Shown here piece after piece: positions 40,536 to 48,546 of a stretch of DNA of 64,000 nt. The notes below the pieces were generated by a model. It saw only the letters and a list, made by a program, of their open reading frames with translations. It did no database searches and was not told the origin of the DNA. Both the position numbers and the translations under genes were made by a program. Source of the stretch: Streptomyces sp. NBC_00572 (GTDB taxonomy: Bacteria; Actinomycetota; Actinomycetes; Streptomycetales; Streptomycetaceae); the NCBI RefSeq assembly GCF_026341815.1, contig NZ_JAPENX010000001.1, forward strand, positions 868,001-932,000, read 5' to 3'. Each line of letters opens with the position of its first letter. Position 1 is the stretch's first letter.

Positions 40536-41746
40536 CTTTCCTGTCCTGCCTTCCCCCGTGGAACCTTCAACTCGACTTCCGTGCCCTGGCCCGGGACCGA
40601 GATCAGCTCGGCCGAGCCGCCCAGATCCCGCAGTCTCCCCCGGATGGAGAGGGCGACCCCCATCCGGCCCTCGCCCCAGGCCTCCGCGAGACGGCCCTCC
40701 GGGATGCCGGGGCCGTCGTCCCGGACCGTGACGATCACCTCGTCCGGCCAGTCCTCGACGAGGATCCAGGCCTGGGCGTCCTCGCCCGCGTGCACCCGGA
40801 CATTGTCCAGGGCGGCACCGACGGCGGCGGCCAGCTCTCGGGCGGCGGGCGGCACGAGGAGCACGGGCGCGCCCGGCTCGGACAGGGTGACCTTCGCCCC
40901 GGCGCGCGGGGCGAGCAGGAGGCGCAGGTCGACCGGGGTGTCGTCGTCCGGCTCGTCGTCCACGTCGACGACCCGGACCACGGCCCCCTCGGACTCGTCC
41001 TCCGAGACCAGGCTGGGCCGGGTGAGACCGCCCGCGACGAGCGTACGGAGCGCCACCTCCTGCTCCCCCGCCATCCTGGCGATCTCGGCGGCCTCACCGC
41101 CCATCGCCGTGCCGCGCCGCTGCACCATCGCGAGGACCTGGAGGACGCTGTCGTGGATGTCGCGGGCGAGCCGCTCCCGCTCGCGGGTGGCGGCCTCGAT
41201 CTCCAGGGCGCGGGCGAGGGTGCGCTCGGAGGCGCGGGCCACCTCGACGACGTATCCGATGGCGATGGAGGCCACCCAGACGAGCAGGACGTTGTGGAGG
41301 GTGTCCCGGCTGGGGTGGCCGCGCTCGACGAGGTTGGCGGCGGCGACGGCGGTGGAGGCGAAGCCGGCCCAGCGCCAGCCGCCCTTGAGCGCGTACGCGA
41401 GGACGGATCCGGCGGTCCATATCGTCGGCAGGGTGGGGCCGTCGACGGTCTGGGCCTGGGCGTCGGCGAGCGGGGTGAGGAGGATGCCGACGAGGGCGAC
41501 GGTGAGGTCGGCGCCGAGGAAGCGCTTGGTGCAGCTGGCCGCGTTCGCCACCCTGGGGAGGGTGGCGAGGGTCCAGACGCTCATCACCGCCAGATAGGAG
41601 ACGGCGATCCAGGGCCGCTCGTACCCCTCCCGGCCGAAGACGAACAGCAGGACCGCATAGATCATCGTCCCGACGCGGTAGCCGGTCAGTGCCCGCCACA
41701 ACGGCTGCTCGACCGACATGCGCACGACACGCTCGCGCTTGGCCAT
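40532..41746 (-). CDS. macS: Sensor histidine kinase, probable MacS
   Basis: A 404-residue membrane kinase. About five to six membrane segments (roughly 12-150) lead to a HisKA_3 dimerisation helix with phospho-acceptor His in ERLARDIHDSVLQVLAMV (about residue 203), and a GHKL ATPase domain with ALDNVRVHAGED (N box) and VRDDGPGIPEGRL (G1 box). An acidic insert (VVDVDDEPDDDTPVDL) lies between them. The ATG at 41746 (AKRERVVR) is chosen; an ATG ten codons later is possible. It is coupled to macR. The PlsC-type gene ends 34 bases upstream on the same strand. Confidence 0.86.
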   Translation of the reverse strand: MAKRERVVRMSVEQPLWRALTGYRVGTMIYAVLLFVFGREGYERPWIAVSYLAVMSVWTLATLPRVANAASCTKRFLGADLTVALVGILLTPLADAQAQTVDGPTLPTIWTAGSVLAYALKGGWRWAGFASTAVAAANLVERGHPSRDTLHNVLLVWVASIAIGYVVEVARASERTLARALEIEAATRERERLARDIHDSVLQVLAMVQRRGTAMGGEAAEIARMAGEQEVALRTLVAGGLTRPSLVSEDESEGAVVRVVDVDDEPDDDTPVDLRLLLAPRAGAKVTLSEPGAPVLLVPPAARELAAAVGAALDNVRVHAGEDAQAWILVEDWPDEVIVTVRDDGPGIPEGRLAEAWGEGRMGVALSIRGRLRDLGGSAELISVPGQGTEVELKVPRGKAGQER

Positions 41747-41780
41747 CTCCCCCACCCCCGGGCGTCCCGTACGGGAACGC

Positions 41781-42512
41781 CTACGCGCCGGACTCTTCCC
41801 GAGCCGCGATCTCGGCCTTGACGGCCTCCTTGGCCGCCTTCTCCGCATCCGCGATCTGCCGCTTGGCGGCGGTCGCGTAGATGTCGACGTACTCCTGGCC
41901 GGACAGCTTCATGATCTCGTACATGACCTCGTCGGTCACCGAGCGCAGGATGAAGCGGTCCCCCTCCATGCCCTGGTAGCGGGTGAAGTCCAGCGGCTTG
42001 CCGATCCGGATCCCCGGGCGCATCAGCTTGGGGACGACCTTGCCGGGCGGCTGGATCTTCTCGGTGTCGATCATGGCGACCGGGATCACCGGCGCGCCGG
42101 TGGCCAGGGCCACGCGCGCGAGACCGCCGGGCTTGCCCCGGTAGAGGCGTCCGTCGGGCGAACGGGTGCCCTCGGGGTAGATCCCGAAGAGCCCGCCGCT
42201 CTCGATGACCTCGATGCCGGCCTTGATGGCCGCCTCGCCCGCGCCGCGGGCACCCGAACGGTCCACCGGGAGCTGGCCGACGCCCTTGAAGAAGGCGGCG
42301 GTGAGCTTGCCCTTCACACCCGGCGAGGTGAAGTACTCCGCCTTGGCGATGAAGGTGACCTTGCGGTCGAGCACGGCGGGCAGGAAGAAGGAGTCGGAGA
42401 ACGAGAGGTGGTTGCTCGCGAGGATCGCGGGCCCCTCGGCGGGGATGTTCTCCAGACCCTCCACCCAGGGTCGGAAGGCAAGCTTCAGGGACCCTCCGAG
42501 GGAGAACTTCAT
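41781..42512 (-). CDS. Lysophospholipid acyltransferase (PlsC/AGPAT family)
   Basis: Membrane-associated 1-acyl-glycerol-3-phosphate acyltransferase type enzyme of phospholipid synthesis. The 243-residue protein has the catalytic NHxxxxD box (SNHLSFSDSFF, about 36-46), FGIYPEGTRS (about 114-123) and VIPVAMIDT. A Lys/Ala/Glu-rich helical tail follows. The ATG at 42512 is chosen; a TTG five codons upstream is a real alternative. It lies upstream of macS on the same strand and diverges from a lipase-like gene, with 201 bases between starts. A PlsC gene occupies the matching place in the mycobacterial cluster. Confidence 0.9.
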   Translation of the reverse strand: MKFSLGGSLKLAFRPWVEGLENIPAEGPAILASNHLSFSDSFFLPAVLDRKVTFIAKAEYFTSPGVKGKLTAAFFKGVGQLPVDRSGARGAGEAAIKAGIEVIESGGLFGIYPEGTRSPDGRLYRGKPGGLARVALATGAPVIPVAMIDTEKIQPPGKVVPKLMRPGIRIGKPLDFTRYQGMEGDRFILRSVTDEVMYEIMKLSGQEYVDIYATAAKRQIADAEKAAKEAVKAEIAAREESGA

Positions 42513-42713
42513 TGCGCCGTAGATCAACTCGCCATGCCTTCCGTGTGCCGTCGCGACGACTTTATCCCGTACCGGGGTACGGCCCCCGCTACGGCCCTGG
42601 TCGGTGTCGGTCCGGTCGCGTACCGTGAAGGTCCTTCCCCATTTTCCGTCGCTGCGGCGCCCCCGAAGGCGCACCCGAAGGCGAACGCGAAGTCGAGCGA
42701 ACAGGAGACCCCG

Positions 42714-43496
42714 GTGCCGGTCCTTCCCGGAGCCGAGCCGTACCGCCATGAAGGCGGAGAGGTCGGCGTCCTTCTCTGTCACGGATTCACCGGTTCCCCG
42801 CAGTCGTTGCGCCCGTGGGCCGAGTATCTGGCCGAGCGCGGCCTGACGGTGTCACTGCCGCTGCTGCCCGGCCACGGCACCCGCTGGGAGGACATGCAGC
42901 TCACCACCTGGCACGACTGGTACGCGGAGGTGGACCGGGCCCTGCGCGAGCTCCTGGAGACGTGCGGGACCGTCTTCGTCTTCGGCCTCTCCATGGGCGG
43001 GGCGCTGACCCTGCGGCTCGCCGCCCAGCACGGCGACGCCGTCAAGGGCATCGTCCTGGTCAACCCGGGCAACAAGGTGCACGGCCTGGCGGCGCACGCG
43101 CTGCCGGTCGCCCGCCATCTGGTCCGCACGACCGCGGGCATCGCCAGCGACATCGCCAAGGAGGGCGTGACCGAGGTCGGCTACAACCGGGTGCCGCTGC
43201 ACGCCGCGCACTCCCTGCGCCAGTTCTTCCGGACCGTCGACGCGGAGCTTCCGCAGGTCACGCAGCCGGTGGTACTGCTCCACAGCCCTCAGGACCATGT
43301 CGTGCCGCCCGTCGACTCGGCCCGGATCCTCTCCAGGATCTCCTCGACGGACGTCCAGGAGATCCTGCTGGAACAGAGCTACCACGTCGCGACGTTGGAC
43401 CATGACGCGGAGCGGATCTTCGACGAGAGCCTGGCCTTCGTCGAGCGTCTCGCCCCGGGTCTGGTCGACGAACAGGGGAGCAGGAGCGGTGGCTGA
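42714..43496 (+). CDS. Alpha/beta hydrolase, monoacylglycerol lipase / carboxylesterase-like
   Basis: A 260-residue serine hydrolase. It shows an oxyanion region LLCHGFTGSP (about 20-29), the nucleophile elbow VFGLSMGGAL (Ser about 90), an Asp in LLHSPQDHVVPP (about 195), and the catalytic His in LEQSYHVATLDHD (about 225). The layout is that of small esterases such as Est30, which cleave medium-chain esters or monoglycerides. The GTG at 42714 has AGGAG 6 bases upstream. Its stop overlaps the next gene by 8 bases. It lies opposite a phospholipid acyltransferase, which suggests a lipid-related role. Confidence 0.87.
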   Translation: MPVLPGAEPYRHEGGEVGVLLCHGFTGSPQSLRPWAEYLAERGLTVSLPLLPGHGTRWEDMQLTTWHDWYAEVDRALRELLETCGTVFVFGLSMGGALTLRLAAQHGDAVKGIVLVNPGNKVHGLAAHALPVARHLVRTTAGIASDIAKEGVTEVGYNRVPLHAAHSLRQFFRTVDAELPQVTQPVVLLHSPQDHVVPPVDSARILSRISSTDVQEILLEQSYHVATLDHDAERIFDESLAFVERLAPGLVDEQGSRSGG

Positions 43497-44169
43497 GGAG
43501 CAGGACGGCGGCGGGCGGGAGCCACAGCCCATCGACGAGGAGGCGGCCTGGGCCGCGATCGTCGCGGGGTACGGCGAGGAGCCCGTGGACCCGCCGGGGG
43601 CCAAGCCGTTCCGGACGGTCGAGAACCTGTCGCTTCCGGAGCCGGAGGGCGAGGACGGCGACGACGCCGGTGAGGTCCGGCCGGTGAAGCCGGGGCCGGC
43701 CGTCGGAAAGGGCACGCCCTGGAAGCCGAGGCCGACGACCGGGGAGACCGCGCCGGAGGCCTCCGAGGAGCCCGGGGCGGACGAGGAGCCGGAGGCCGGT
43801 CCCGAGCGTCCCGCGCTCGGCAGCTCGATCGTCTTCGCGCCCGGGGTACGGCCCGCCGGCCCCCGGGACTACTCTCCCGCCGAACCGGAGGACGCCCCCG
43901 GCGGCTCCGACGAGGGCCACTTCGTGCCGCCGGAGCCTCCCCCGCTGCCCGAGGCGGACACGACGACCAAGTTCGCCTGGCTCGCCGTGGTCGGCGGACC
44001 GGTGCTGATGCTGCTCGCCGTCCTCCTCCAGTGGGACATGACCTGGTGGCTGACCACGCTCTGCATCGGCGGCTTCCTGGGCGGCTTCGCGACCCTGGTG
44101 GGGCGCATGAAGCGCGACGACGACGATGACGACGGCTTCGACGACCCGGGCCGCGGCGCGGTCGTCTGA
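43489..44169 (+). CDS. Acidic membrane protein of unknown function
   Basis: A 226-residue protein I do not recognise. The first about 155 residues are Glu/Pro/Gly-rich and probably disordered, with the conserved-looking PIDEEAAWAAIVAGYGEEP near the start and LGSSIVFAPGVRPAGPRDY in the middle. Two membrane helices follow (about 162-180 and 184-203), and the end is a run of Asp (KRDDDDDDGFDDPG). The GTG at 43489 overlaps the hydrolase stop and has CAGGAG upstream, so it is translationally coupled to the hydrolase. Confidence 0.75.
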   Translation: MAEEQDGGGREPQPIDEEAAWAAIVAGYGEEPVDPPGAKPFRTVENLSLPEPEGEDGDDAGEVRPVKPGPAVGKGTPWKPRPTTGETAPEASEEPGADEEPEAGPERPALGSSIVFAPGVRPAGPRDYSPAEPEDAPGGSDEGHFVPPEPPPLPEADTTTKFAWLAVVGGPVLMLLAVLLQWDMTWWLTTLCIGGFLGGFATLVGRMKRDDDDDDGFDDPGRGAVV

Positions 44170-44176
44170 TCCTCCT

Positions 44177-44204
44177 ACCGCCGGTGGCCCGGGCCACCGG
44201 CGGT
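44177..44204. terminator. Bidirectional terminator, 28-base perfect palindrome
   Basis: Fourteen-base arms pair perfectly and meet at the centre (ACCGCCGGTGG... palindrome), in the 42 bases between two convergent genes. Confidence 0.8.
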
Positions 44205-44211
44205 GCGGCCC

Positions 44212-44958
44212 TCAGGGCAGTGCCGGGACGCGGACCGCCGCCAGCACCGGAAGGTGATCGGTGGCGGCCCGCAGGTCTGCGGGGTCGAGGTCCGTGGGCA
44301 CCCCGCAGCCGAGGAACTCGACGCCCGGGGTGGCCAGGATCGCGTCGATCCGCTGGTGCGGATCGGCGGGGGTCGAGGTGTTCGCGCCTCCCCAGGGGCT
44401 GACCTCCCAGCCGTCCTGGAGCTCCTTCGCCAGACGGCGGAAGGCGGGGCCTTCGGGCCGTTCGTTGAGGTCCCCGGCGACGAGGACGTACGGGGTCCCC
44501 AGGGCTGCGACCCGGTCGAGGACCATCCCGGCCTGGGCGTACCGCTCGTCCTCGCGCAGGCTCAGATGGCAGCTGATGAGCCCGACCCGGGCCCCGGCGA
44601 AGCGGACGACGGCGGTCGCGAGACCGCGCCGGTGCAGGCCGGGGGTGAGCGGCAGCAGCACGTCCTCGGTGCGTTCCACGGTGGCCCGCAGGGAACAGAG
44701 CAGCATGGGTCCGGCCGCGGTGGCACCGCCGCTCAGGATGACGAGCTCGCTCTTGGCCGCGAGCCGGGCGGCGTGCTTGCGCCAGCGGAAGAAGCGCGGG
44801 GCCTCCTGGACGAAGACGAGGTCCGGGGCGCAGGCCCGGATGACCCGGGCGAGGGCGTCCTCGTCGTCGCGCATCGAGCGCACGTTGTAGCTGAGGACCC
44901 GGAGGACGGCCGAACCGTCCGCCTCGGTGCGGGAGTTGGGCAGCTCACTGATCGCCAT
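44212..44958 (-). CDS. Endonuclease/exonuclease/phosphatase family protein
   Basis: A 248-residue metal-dependent hydrolase of the EEP (DNase I / sphingomyelinase) fold. Motifs in order: RVLSYNVRSM (about 19-28), PDLVFVQEAP with the metal-binding Glu (about 50), GLISCHLSL, VLVAGDLNERPEG (about 158-170) and the C-terminal DHLPVLAAVRV with the catalytic His. No signal peptide is seen. The substrate (nucleic acid, phosphoinositide or sphingomyelin-like lipid) cannot be told. The ATG at 44958 is chosen; an upstream in-frame start adds 12 residues. Confidence 0.86.
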   Translation of the reverse strand: MAISELPNSRTEADGSAVLRVLSYNVRSMRDDEDALARVIRACAPDLVFVQEAPRFFRWRKHAARLAAKSELVILSGGATAAGPMLLCSLRATVERTEDVLLPLTPGLHRRGLATAVVRFAGARVGLISCHLSLREDERYAQAGMVLDRVAALGTPYVLVAGDLNERPEGPAFRRLAKELQDGWEVSPWGGANTSTPADPHQRIDAILATPGVEFLGCGVPTDLDPADLRAATDHLPVLAAVRVPALP

Positions 44959-44976
44959 GACACGTAACGTACGACA

Positions 44977-45013
44977 ACCGCCCGCCGCGTCCACGTGGGA
45001 CGCGACGGGCGGT
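44977..45013 (-). terminator. Terminator after glkA
   Basis: Sixteen-base arms (44977-44992 with 44998-45013) pair at 15 positions, 49 bases beyond the glkA stop and just upstream of the next gene. Confidence 0.7.
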
Positions 45014-45061
45014 CGCCGTATGTCTTCTTATGCCTTCGCACTCATGCCTTCGTGCGGGAGG

Positions 45062-46003
45062 TCAGCCCTGGCGGGCCAGGTCCGCTGCGCCGACCAGGCC
45101 GGCCTTGTTGCCGAGCTGGGCCGCGAGGACCTGAGCGTGCGGACGCCACTGGCCGCCGATCAGCCAGCGCCGGAAGGACTTGCGGATCGGGTCGAGGACG
45201 AGATCGCCCTCGTCCGAGACGCCGCCGCCGACGATGAACGCCGAGGGGTCGAACAGCGAGGCCAGGTCCGCGAGACCGGCACCGGCCCAGCGGGCCAGCT
45301 CACGGAAGGAGTCGACGGCGACCGGGTCGCCGGCGCGGGCGGCCTGGCTGACGTGCCGGCCCTCGATGCCCTCGGGGGTGCCGTCACCGAGACCGAGGAG
45401 GACCTCGGCGCGCTCGGGGGTGGCGTTGGCGCGCTGCTTGGCGTACCGGACGAGCGCGCGCCCGGAGGCGTACTGCTCCCAGCAGCCCTGACTGCCGCAG
45501 CCGCACAGCAGACCGTCCGGGACGACCCGGATGTGGCCGAACTCGGCGGCCACGCCGAAGCGTCCGCGGCGCAGCTTGTTGCCGATGATGATGCCGCCGC
45601 CGAGGCCGGTGCCGAGGGTGATGCAGATGACGTCCTCGTGGCCCTGGCCGGCGCCGAACCTGTACTCGCCCCAGGCTGCCGCGTTGGCGTCGTTCTCGAC
45701 GACGACGGGCAGGCCTACCCGCTGCTCGACCTTGTCCTTGAGCGGCTCGTGCCGCCAGTCGATGTTCGGCGCGAAGAGGACGGTGGCACGCTTGTCGTCG
45801 ACGTAGCCCGCGGCACCGATGCCGACGGCCTCGATCGTGTGGCCCTTGCCGGCCTCGGACACGGCCGCGCAGATCGCGTCGACGATGCCCTCGGGGGTCG
45901 GCGGGGTGGGCACCTTGTGCGTGTCGAGGATGTTGCCCTCCTCGTCGACCACGCCGGCCGCGATCTTCGTGCCGCCGATGTCGACGCCGATGGTGAGTCC
46001 CAT
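45062..46003 (-). CDS. glkA: ROK-family glucokinase
   Basis: Phosphorylates glucose with ATP; in S. coelicolor GlkA is also central to glucose repression. The 313-residue protein has the ATP site GVDIGGTKIAAGVVD (about 5-19), the sugar-binding ENDANAAAWGEYRFGAG and GTGLGGGII, the ROK zinc motif CGCGSQGCWEQYASG (about 167-181) and FIVGGGVSDEGD. The ATG at 46003 follows GAGGGA. Length and sequence fit GlkA closely. The exonuclease gene follows; DUF5304 precedes on the same strand. Confidence 0.94.
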   Translation of the reverse strand: MGLTIGVDIGGTKIAAGVVDEEGNILDTHKVPTPPTPEGIVDAICAAVSEAGKGHTIEAVGIGAAGYVDDKRATVLFAPNIDWRHEPLKDKVEQRVGLPVVVENDANAAAWGEYRFGAGQGHEDVICITLGTGLGGGIIIGNKLRRGRFGVAAEFGHIRVVPDGLLCGCGSQGCWEQYASGRALVRYAKQRANATPERAEVLLGLGDGTPEGIEGRHVSQAARAGDPVAVDSFRELARWAGAGLADLASLFDPSAFIVGGGVSDEGDLVLDPIRKSFRRWLIGGQWRPHAQVLAAQLGNKAGLVGAADLARQG

Positions 46004-46069
46004 GTGTCCCTCAGTTTTCGGTCGAGCCCCGCTAAGGCCCACCGTACCCGAGGGGGACGGGCGTCCCGA

Positions 46070-46555
46070 TCAGTCGAGGTCGATGTGCTGGCCGGTTCCG
46101 GGCCCCTCGTCGTCCTTGCGGTCGTCCTTGCGGTCGTCCGCGGCGGCGCCCTTGCCCGGCCCGTCCGCGTCCCGGCGCGGGTCGCGCGGGTCGTCCGGGG
46201 TCACCTTCTCGTCACGCGTCCAGCGGCTCTCATGACCCTCGACGGCGGAGCGGTAGGCGGCGAGCAGCTCGTTCCCGGCGGCGGCGAGGTGGTCGAAGAC
46301 CTGCGGGTTGCGCTCGATCACGGGCTCGACGACGGACTTCGCCTGGTTGACGAGCTGCTGCACGGTCTGCGCGGCCTGTCCGCCGAGCAGCGGGTTCCCG
46401 AGACCGCCGGAGACCTTGTCGGCGACGGCTTCGAAGAGCTTGCGGAACTCGTCGGCGGCGGAGCCGGTCTCCGCCCCGCGCTGCGCCCGGCGGCGGGCCT
46501 TCTCGGCCTCCAGGTCCTCGGCGCACGCCTTGGCCCAGGCATCCGAATCGCTCAT
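46070..46555 (-). CDS. DUF5304-like protein
   Basis: A 161-residue soluble protein of unknown function, matching what I recall as DUF5304. It begins DAWAKACAEDLEAEKARRRAQRG, has a helical middle (SAADEFRKLFEAVADKV, then NQAKSVVEPVIERNPQVFDHLAAAGNELLAAYRSAV) and an acidic/basic low-complexity tail (DDRKDDRKDDEG). The ATG at 46555 has GAGGAG upstream. It lies just downstream of the ArsA-like ATPase gene on the same strand, as a similar pair does in mycobacteria, so they may act together. Confidence 0.75.
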   Translation of the reverse strand: MSDSDAWAKACAEDLEAEKARRRAQRGAETGSAADEFRKLFEAVADKVSGGLGNPLLGGQAAQTVQQLVNQAKSVVEPVIERNPQVFDHLAAAGNELLAAYRSAVEGHESRWTRDEKVTPDDPRDPRRDADGPGKGAAADDRKDDRKDDEGPGTGQHIDLD

Positions 46556-46598
46556 GGCGTACTCCTCAGTGGCTGGTACTTCGACGGTACACGCCTCC

Positions 46599-47735
46599 TC
46601 AGGAGGTACGGGGCCAGAGCCCGGGGTCGGGGGTGAAGCGCACCCGGAGGTCCCCTTCGACGAGTCCCGCGCCGGTCACGGTGCAGCGACGGAGGGCGGC
46701 CGGCAGGGGCACGTTGCGGCGGAAGGCGCCGACGGTCAGGAGCAGTTCGTCACCCCTGCGGACGAGGGACAGCTCCTCCTTGACGGCCCCGGGGAGGCCG
46801 ATGTGCCACACCAGGACGCCGTCCTCCTCCCGCCGGTCCTCGACGGCCCAGTCCGGTACGGCGTCGGGGACGGCCACGGGCCGTGCGGGCGCGAGCAGCG
46901 CGAGGTCCTCGGGCCCGCGCGGGTCCCGGCCGAGGTGCGGCAGCTCGTCGACGACGTCGCAGGCGGTACGGAGCTCCGCCAGGTGCCGGTGCTGCTGGGC
47001 GGTGAGTCCGGCGAGCCAGGGGTCCTCGGATGCGGCGGGCAGCAGCCGGTTGGCGACGACGGCGTCGAGGGCGAGGCCCTGGAGGGCGAGGCCGAGCCGG
47101 GCTCCGCGCAGGGCCCGGACGGCGGTGGGACCGGGTTCGAGGACGAGACGGACGCTGGTGGTGGGGGCCTCGACGACGGCCTGGACGGCGGCCAGCTCGG
47201 CCTCCCAGCGCCCGGTGGTCTCGTACAGCCACTGAGCAGGCATCGGGACCCCGGCGAGCTGGGCGAGCATCGGGCGCAGGGCGCGGGCGGCCTGCCGCTC
47301 GGGGGGCAGGAGGCGGCGCAGATAGCGGCGGAGCTGCTCGGGCAGGGCGAGGACGGCGAGGGCCTCGGGGAGCGGCGGCAGATCGACGACGGCGAGCTCG
47401 TGGTCGCCCTCGGCGGCGTCGCGCAGGGAGCGCAGCAGGGCGAACTGGCGGCTGCCGGGGAGTTCGGTGAGCTCGGCGTCCTCGAAGGGCACGGCGCCCA
47501 GCAGGTCGAGGGCGGCGGAGGAGCGGGCCTGGAGGGCGAGGAACTCGCGGCGGAAGTCGGCGGCCGGCTCGGGGCGCAGGACGCGGAGTCCGCTCTGGGC
47601 CTGAAGCGGTTCCCGTTCGACGTCCTCGGAGACGAGCAGGACGCGGCGGCCGGCGCGTGCCTCGGCGAGGGCGGTGGCGGCGGCGACGGTGGTACGTCCG
47701 GCGCCGCCGAGGCCGGTAACAAGAATGATCCGCAT
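46599..47735 (-). CDS. ArsA/GET3-like P-loop ATPase
   Basis: A 378-residue protein related to anion-transporting ATPases. The deviant Walker A is at the N-terminus (VTGLGGAGRTTVAAATALAEA, about 5-25; Arg replaces the usual Lys before TT), followed by VLLVSEDVEREPLQ. The middle contains LAVVDLPPLPEALAVLALPEQ, the C-terminal end a beta-rich HSP20-like domain (DELLLTVGAFRRNVPLP) typical of actinobacterial relatives. No arsenic genes are nearby, so an arsenite role is unlikely. The ATG at 47735 has no good ribosome site. The mycobacterial relative is Rv2184c. Confidence 0.83.
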   Translation of the reverse strand: MRIILVTGLGGAGRTTVAAATALAEARAGRRVLLVSEDVEREPLQAQSGLRVLRPEPAADFRREFLALQARSSAALDLLGAVPFEDAELTELPGSRQFALLRSLRDAAEGDHELAVVDLPPLPEALAVLALPEQLRRYLRRLLPPERQAARALRPMLAQLAGVPMPAQWLYETTGRWEAELAAVQAVVEAPTTSVRLVLEPGPTAVRALRGARLGLALQGLALDAVVANRLLPAASEDPWLAGLTAQQHRHLAELRTACDVVDELPHLGRDPRGPEDLALLAPARPVAVPDAVPDWAVEDRREEDGVLVWHIGLPGAVKEELSLVRRGDELLLTVGAFRRNVPLPAALRRCTVTGAGLVEGDLRVRFTPDPGLWPRTS

Positions 47736-47930
47736 ACGGAGGACGTTACCGGGGCCCTCCGCACGAGCATCCGCCCCCGTTGCGGGCGACTGTTCCACGG
47801 GGACGGAGCCCACCCGCGCCCCCACGCTGTGGGCCTGCGCCCCGCACGGTGCACACGGGGTTCAGGCACAAGGGGCGGAGGCGCCGCCAGAGCGCGCCGT
47901 CCCGTGTGCCCACCCGTCCCGCCCTGGGGG

Positions 47931-47988
47931 TCCCCCCGGACGGAGTCCGGGGGAGGGGCGATCGCCCACACGGCGGTGGGTGGCGGGG
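47931..47988 (-). repeat. Dispersed intergenic repeat, copy B, with internal hairpin
   Basis: Reverse-strand counterpart of 10416-10473. The hairpin here is perfect (CCCCCGGAC at 47933-47941 with GTCCGGGGG at 47945-47953). It lies in the 278-base space between the ArsA-like and SRPBCC genes, downstream of the latter, and that space contains no gene I can support. Several further G/C-rich inverted repeats flank it. Confidence 0.65.
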
Positions 47989-48013
47989 CGCGGGTTGGAA
48001 GTCGGCGGAAGGG

Positions 48014-48457
48014 TTACGCGCCCGATTCGACGCGCTTCTTCAGGCCCGCGAGCGCGCGGTCGATGATGACCTTCTCCGCCTTGCGCTTGATCATGCCGAG
48101 CATGGGGATCTTGACGTCGACGGTCAGCTGGTACGTGACCTCGGTGCGGTCGCCGCCGCCGACCGGAGCGAGCCGGTACGACCCGTCGAGGGACCGGAGC
48201 ATCTGGGACTTGACCAGCGTCCAGCTGACCTCGTTCCCCCCGGTCCAGGTGTACGCGAGGGTGTGGTCGTCCTTGATCGCGCCGGCGTCGAGGAGCAGCC
48301 GGACCTTCTCGGCGCGGCCGGCGTCGTCGGTCGCCAGGACCTCGGCCTCCTTCACCTCGCCCGTCCACTCGGGGTAGCGGGCGAAGTCGGCGATCACGCC
48401 CATGACGTCGGCCGGTGCCGCCTCGATCGTGATGCTCGAGCTGGTGTGTTCGGCCAT
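48014..48457 (-). CDS. SRPBCC (START-like) protein
   Basis: A 147-residue helix-grip-fold protein with a hydrophobic ligand pocket by family. It begins SSITIEAAPADVMGVIADFARYPEWTGEVKEAEV and ends with a basic helix (GMIKRKAEKVIIDRALAGLKKRVESG). Members bind lipids or polyketides, or act in quinone metabolism. The ATG at 48457 has GGAGGAG about 10 bases upstream. In mycobacteria the relative Rv2185c lies next to the ArsA-like gene, as here. Confidence 0.87.
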   Translation of the reverse strand: MAEHTSSSITIEAAPADVMGVIADFARYPEWTGEVKEAEVLATDDAGRAEKVRLLLDAGAIKDDHTLAYTWTGGNEVSWTLVKSQMLRSLDGSYRLAPVGGGDRTEVTYQLTVDVKIPMLGMIKRKAEKVIIDRALAGLKKRVESGA

Positions 48458-48546
48458 CGTGGTGGCTCCTCCACTGTGCGGTCCGGCGGAAGTCAAGGGG
48501 CACAGACGTGCCGACGGAAGGCTATCGCGCCGCGGCGCGGGGCCTG

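Noticed and set aside
46599..47735. Arsenite efflux ATPase
   Set aside because: ArsA-like sequence, but no arsB, arsR or arsC nearby, and the relative in mycobacteria is not an arsenic gene.
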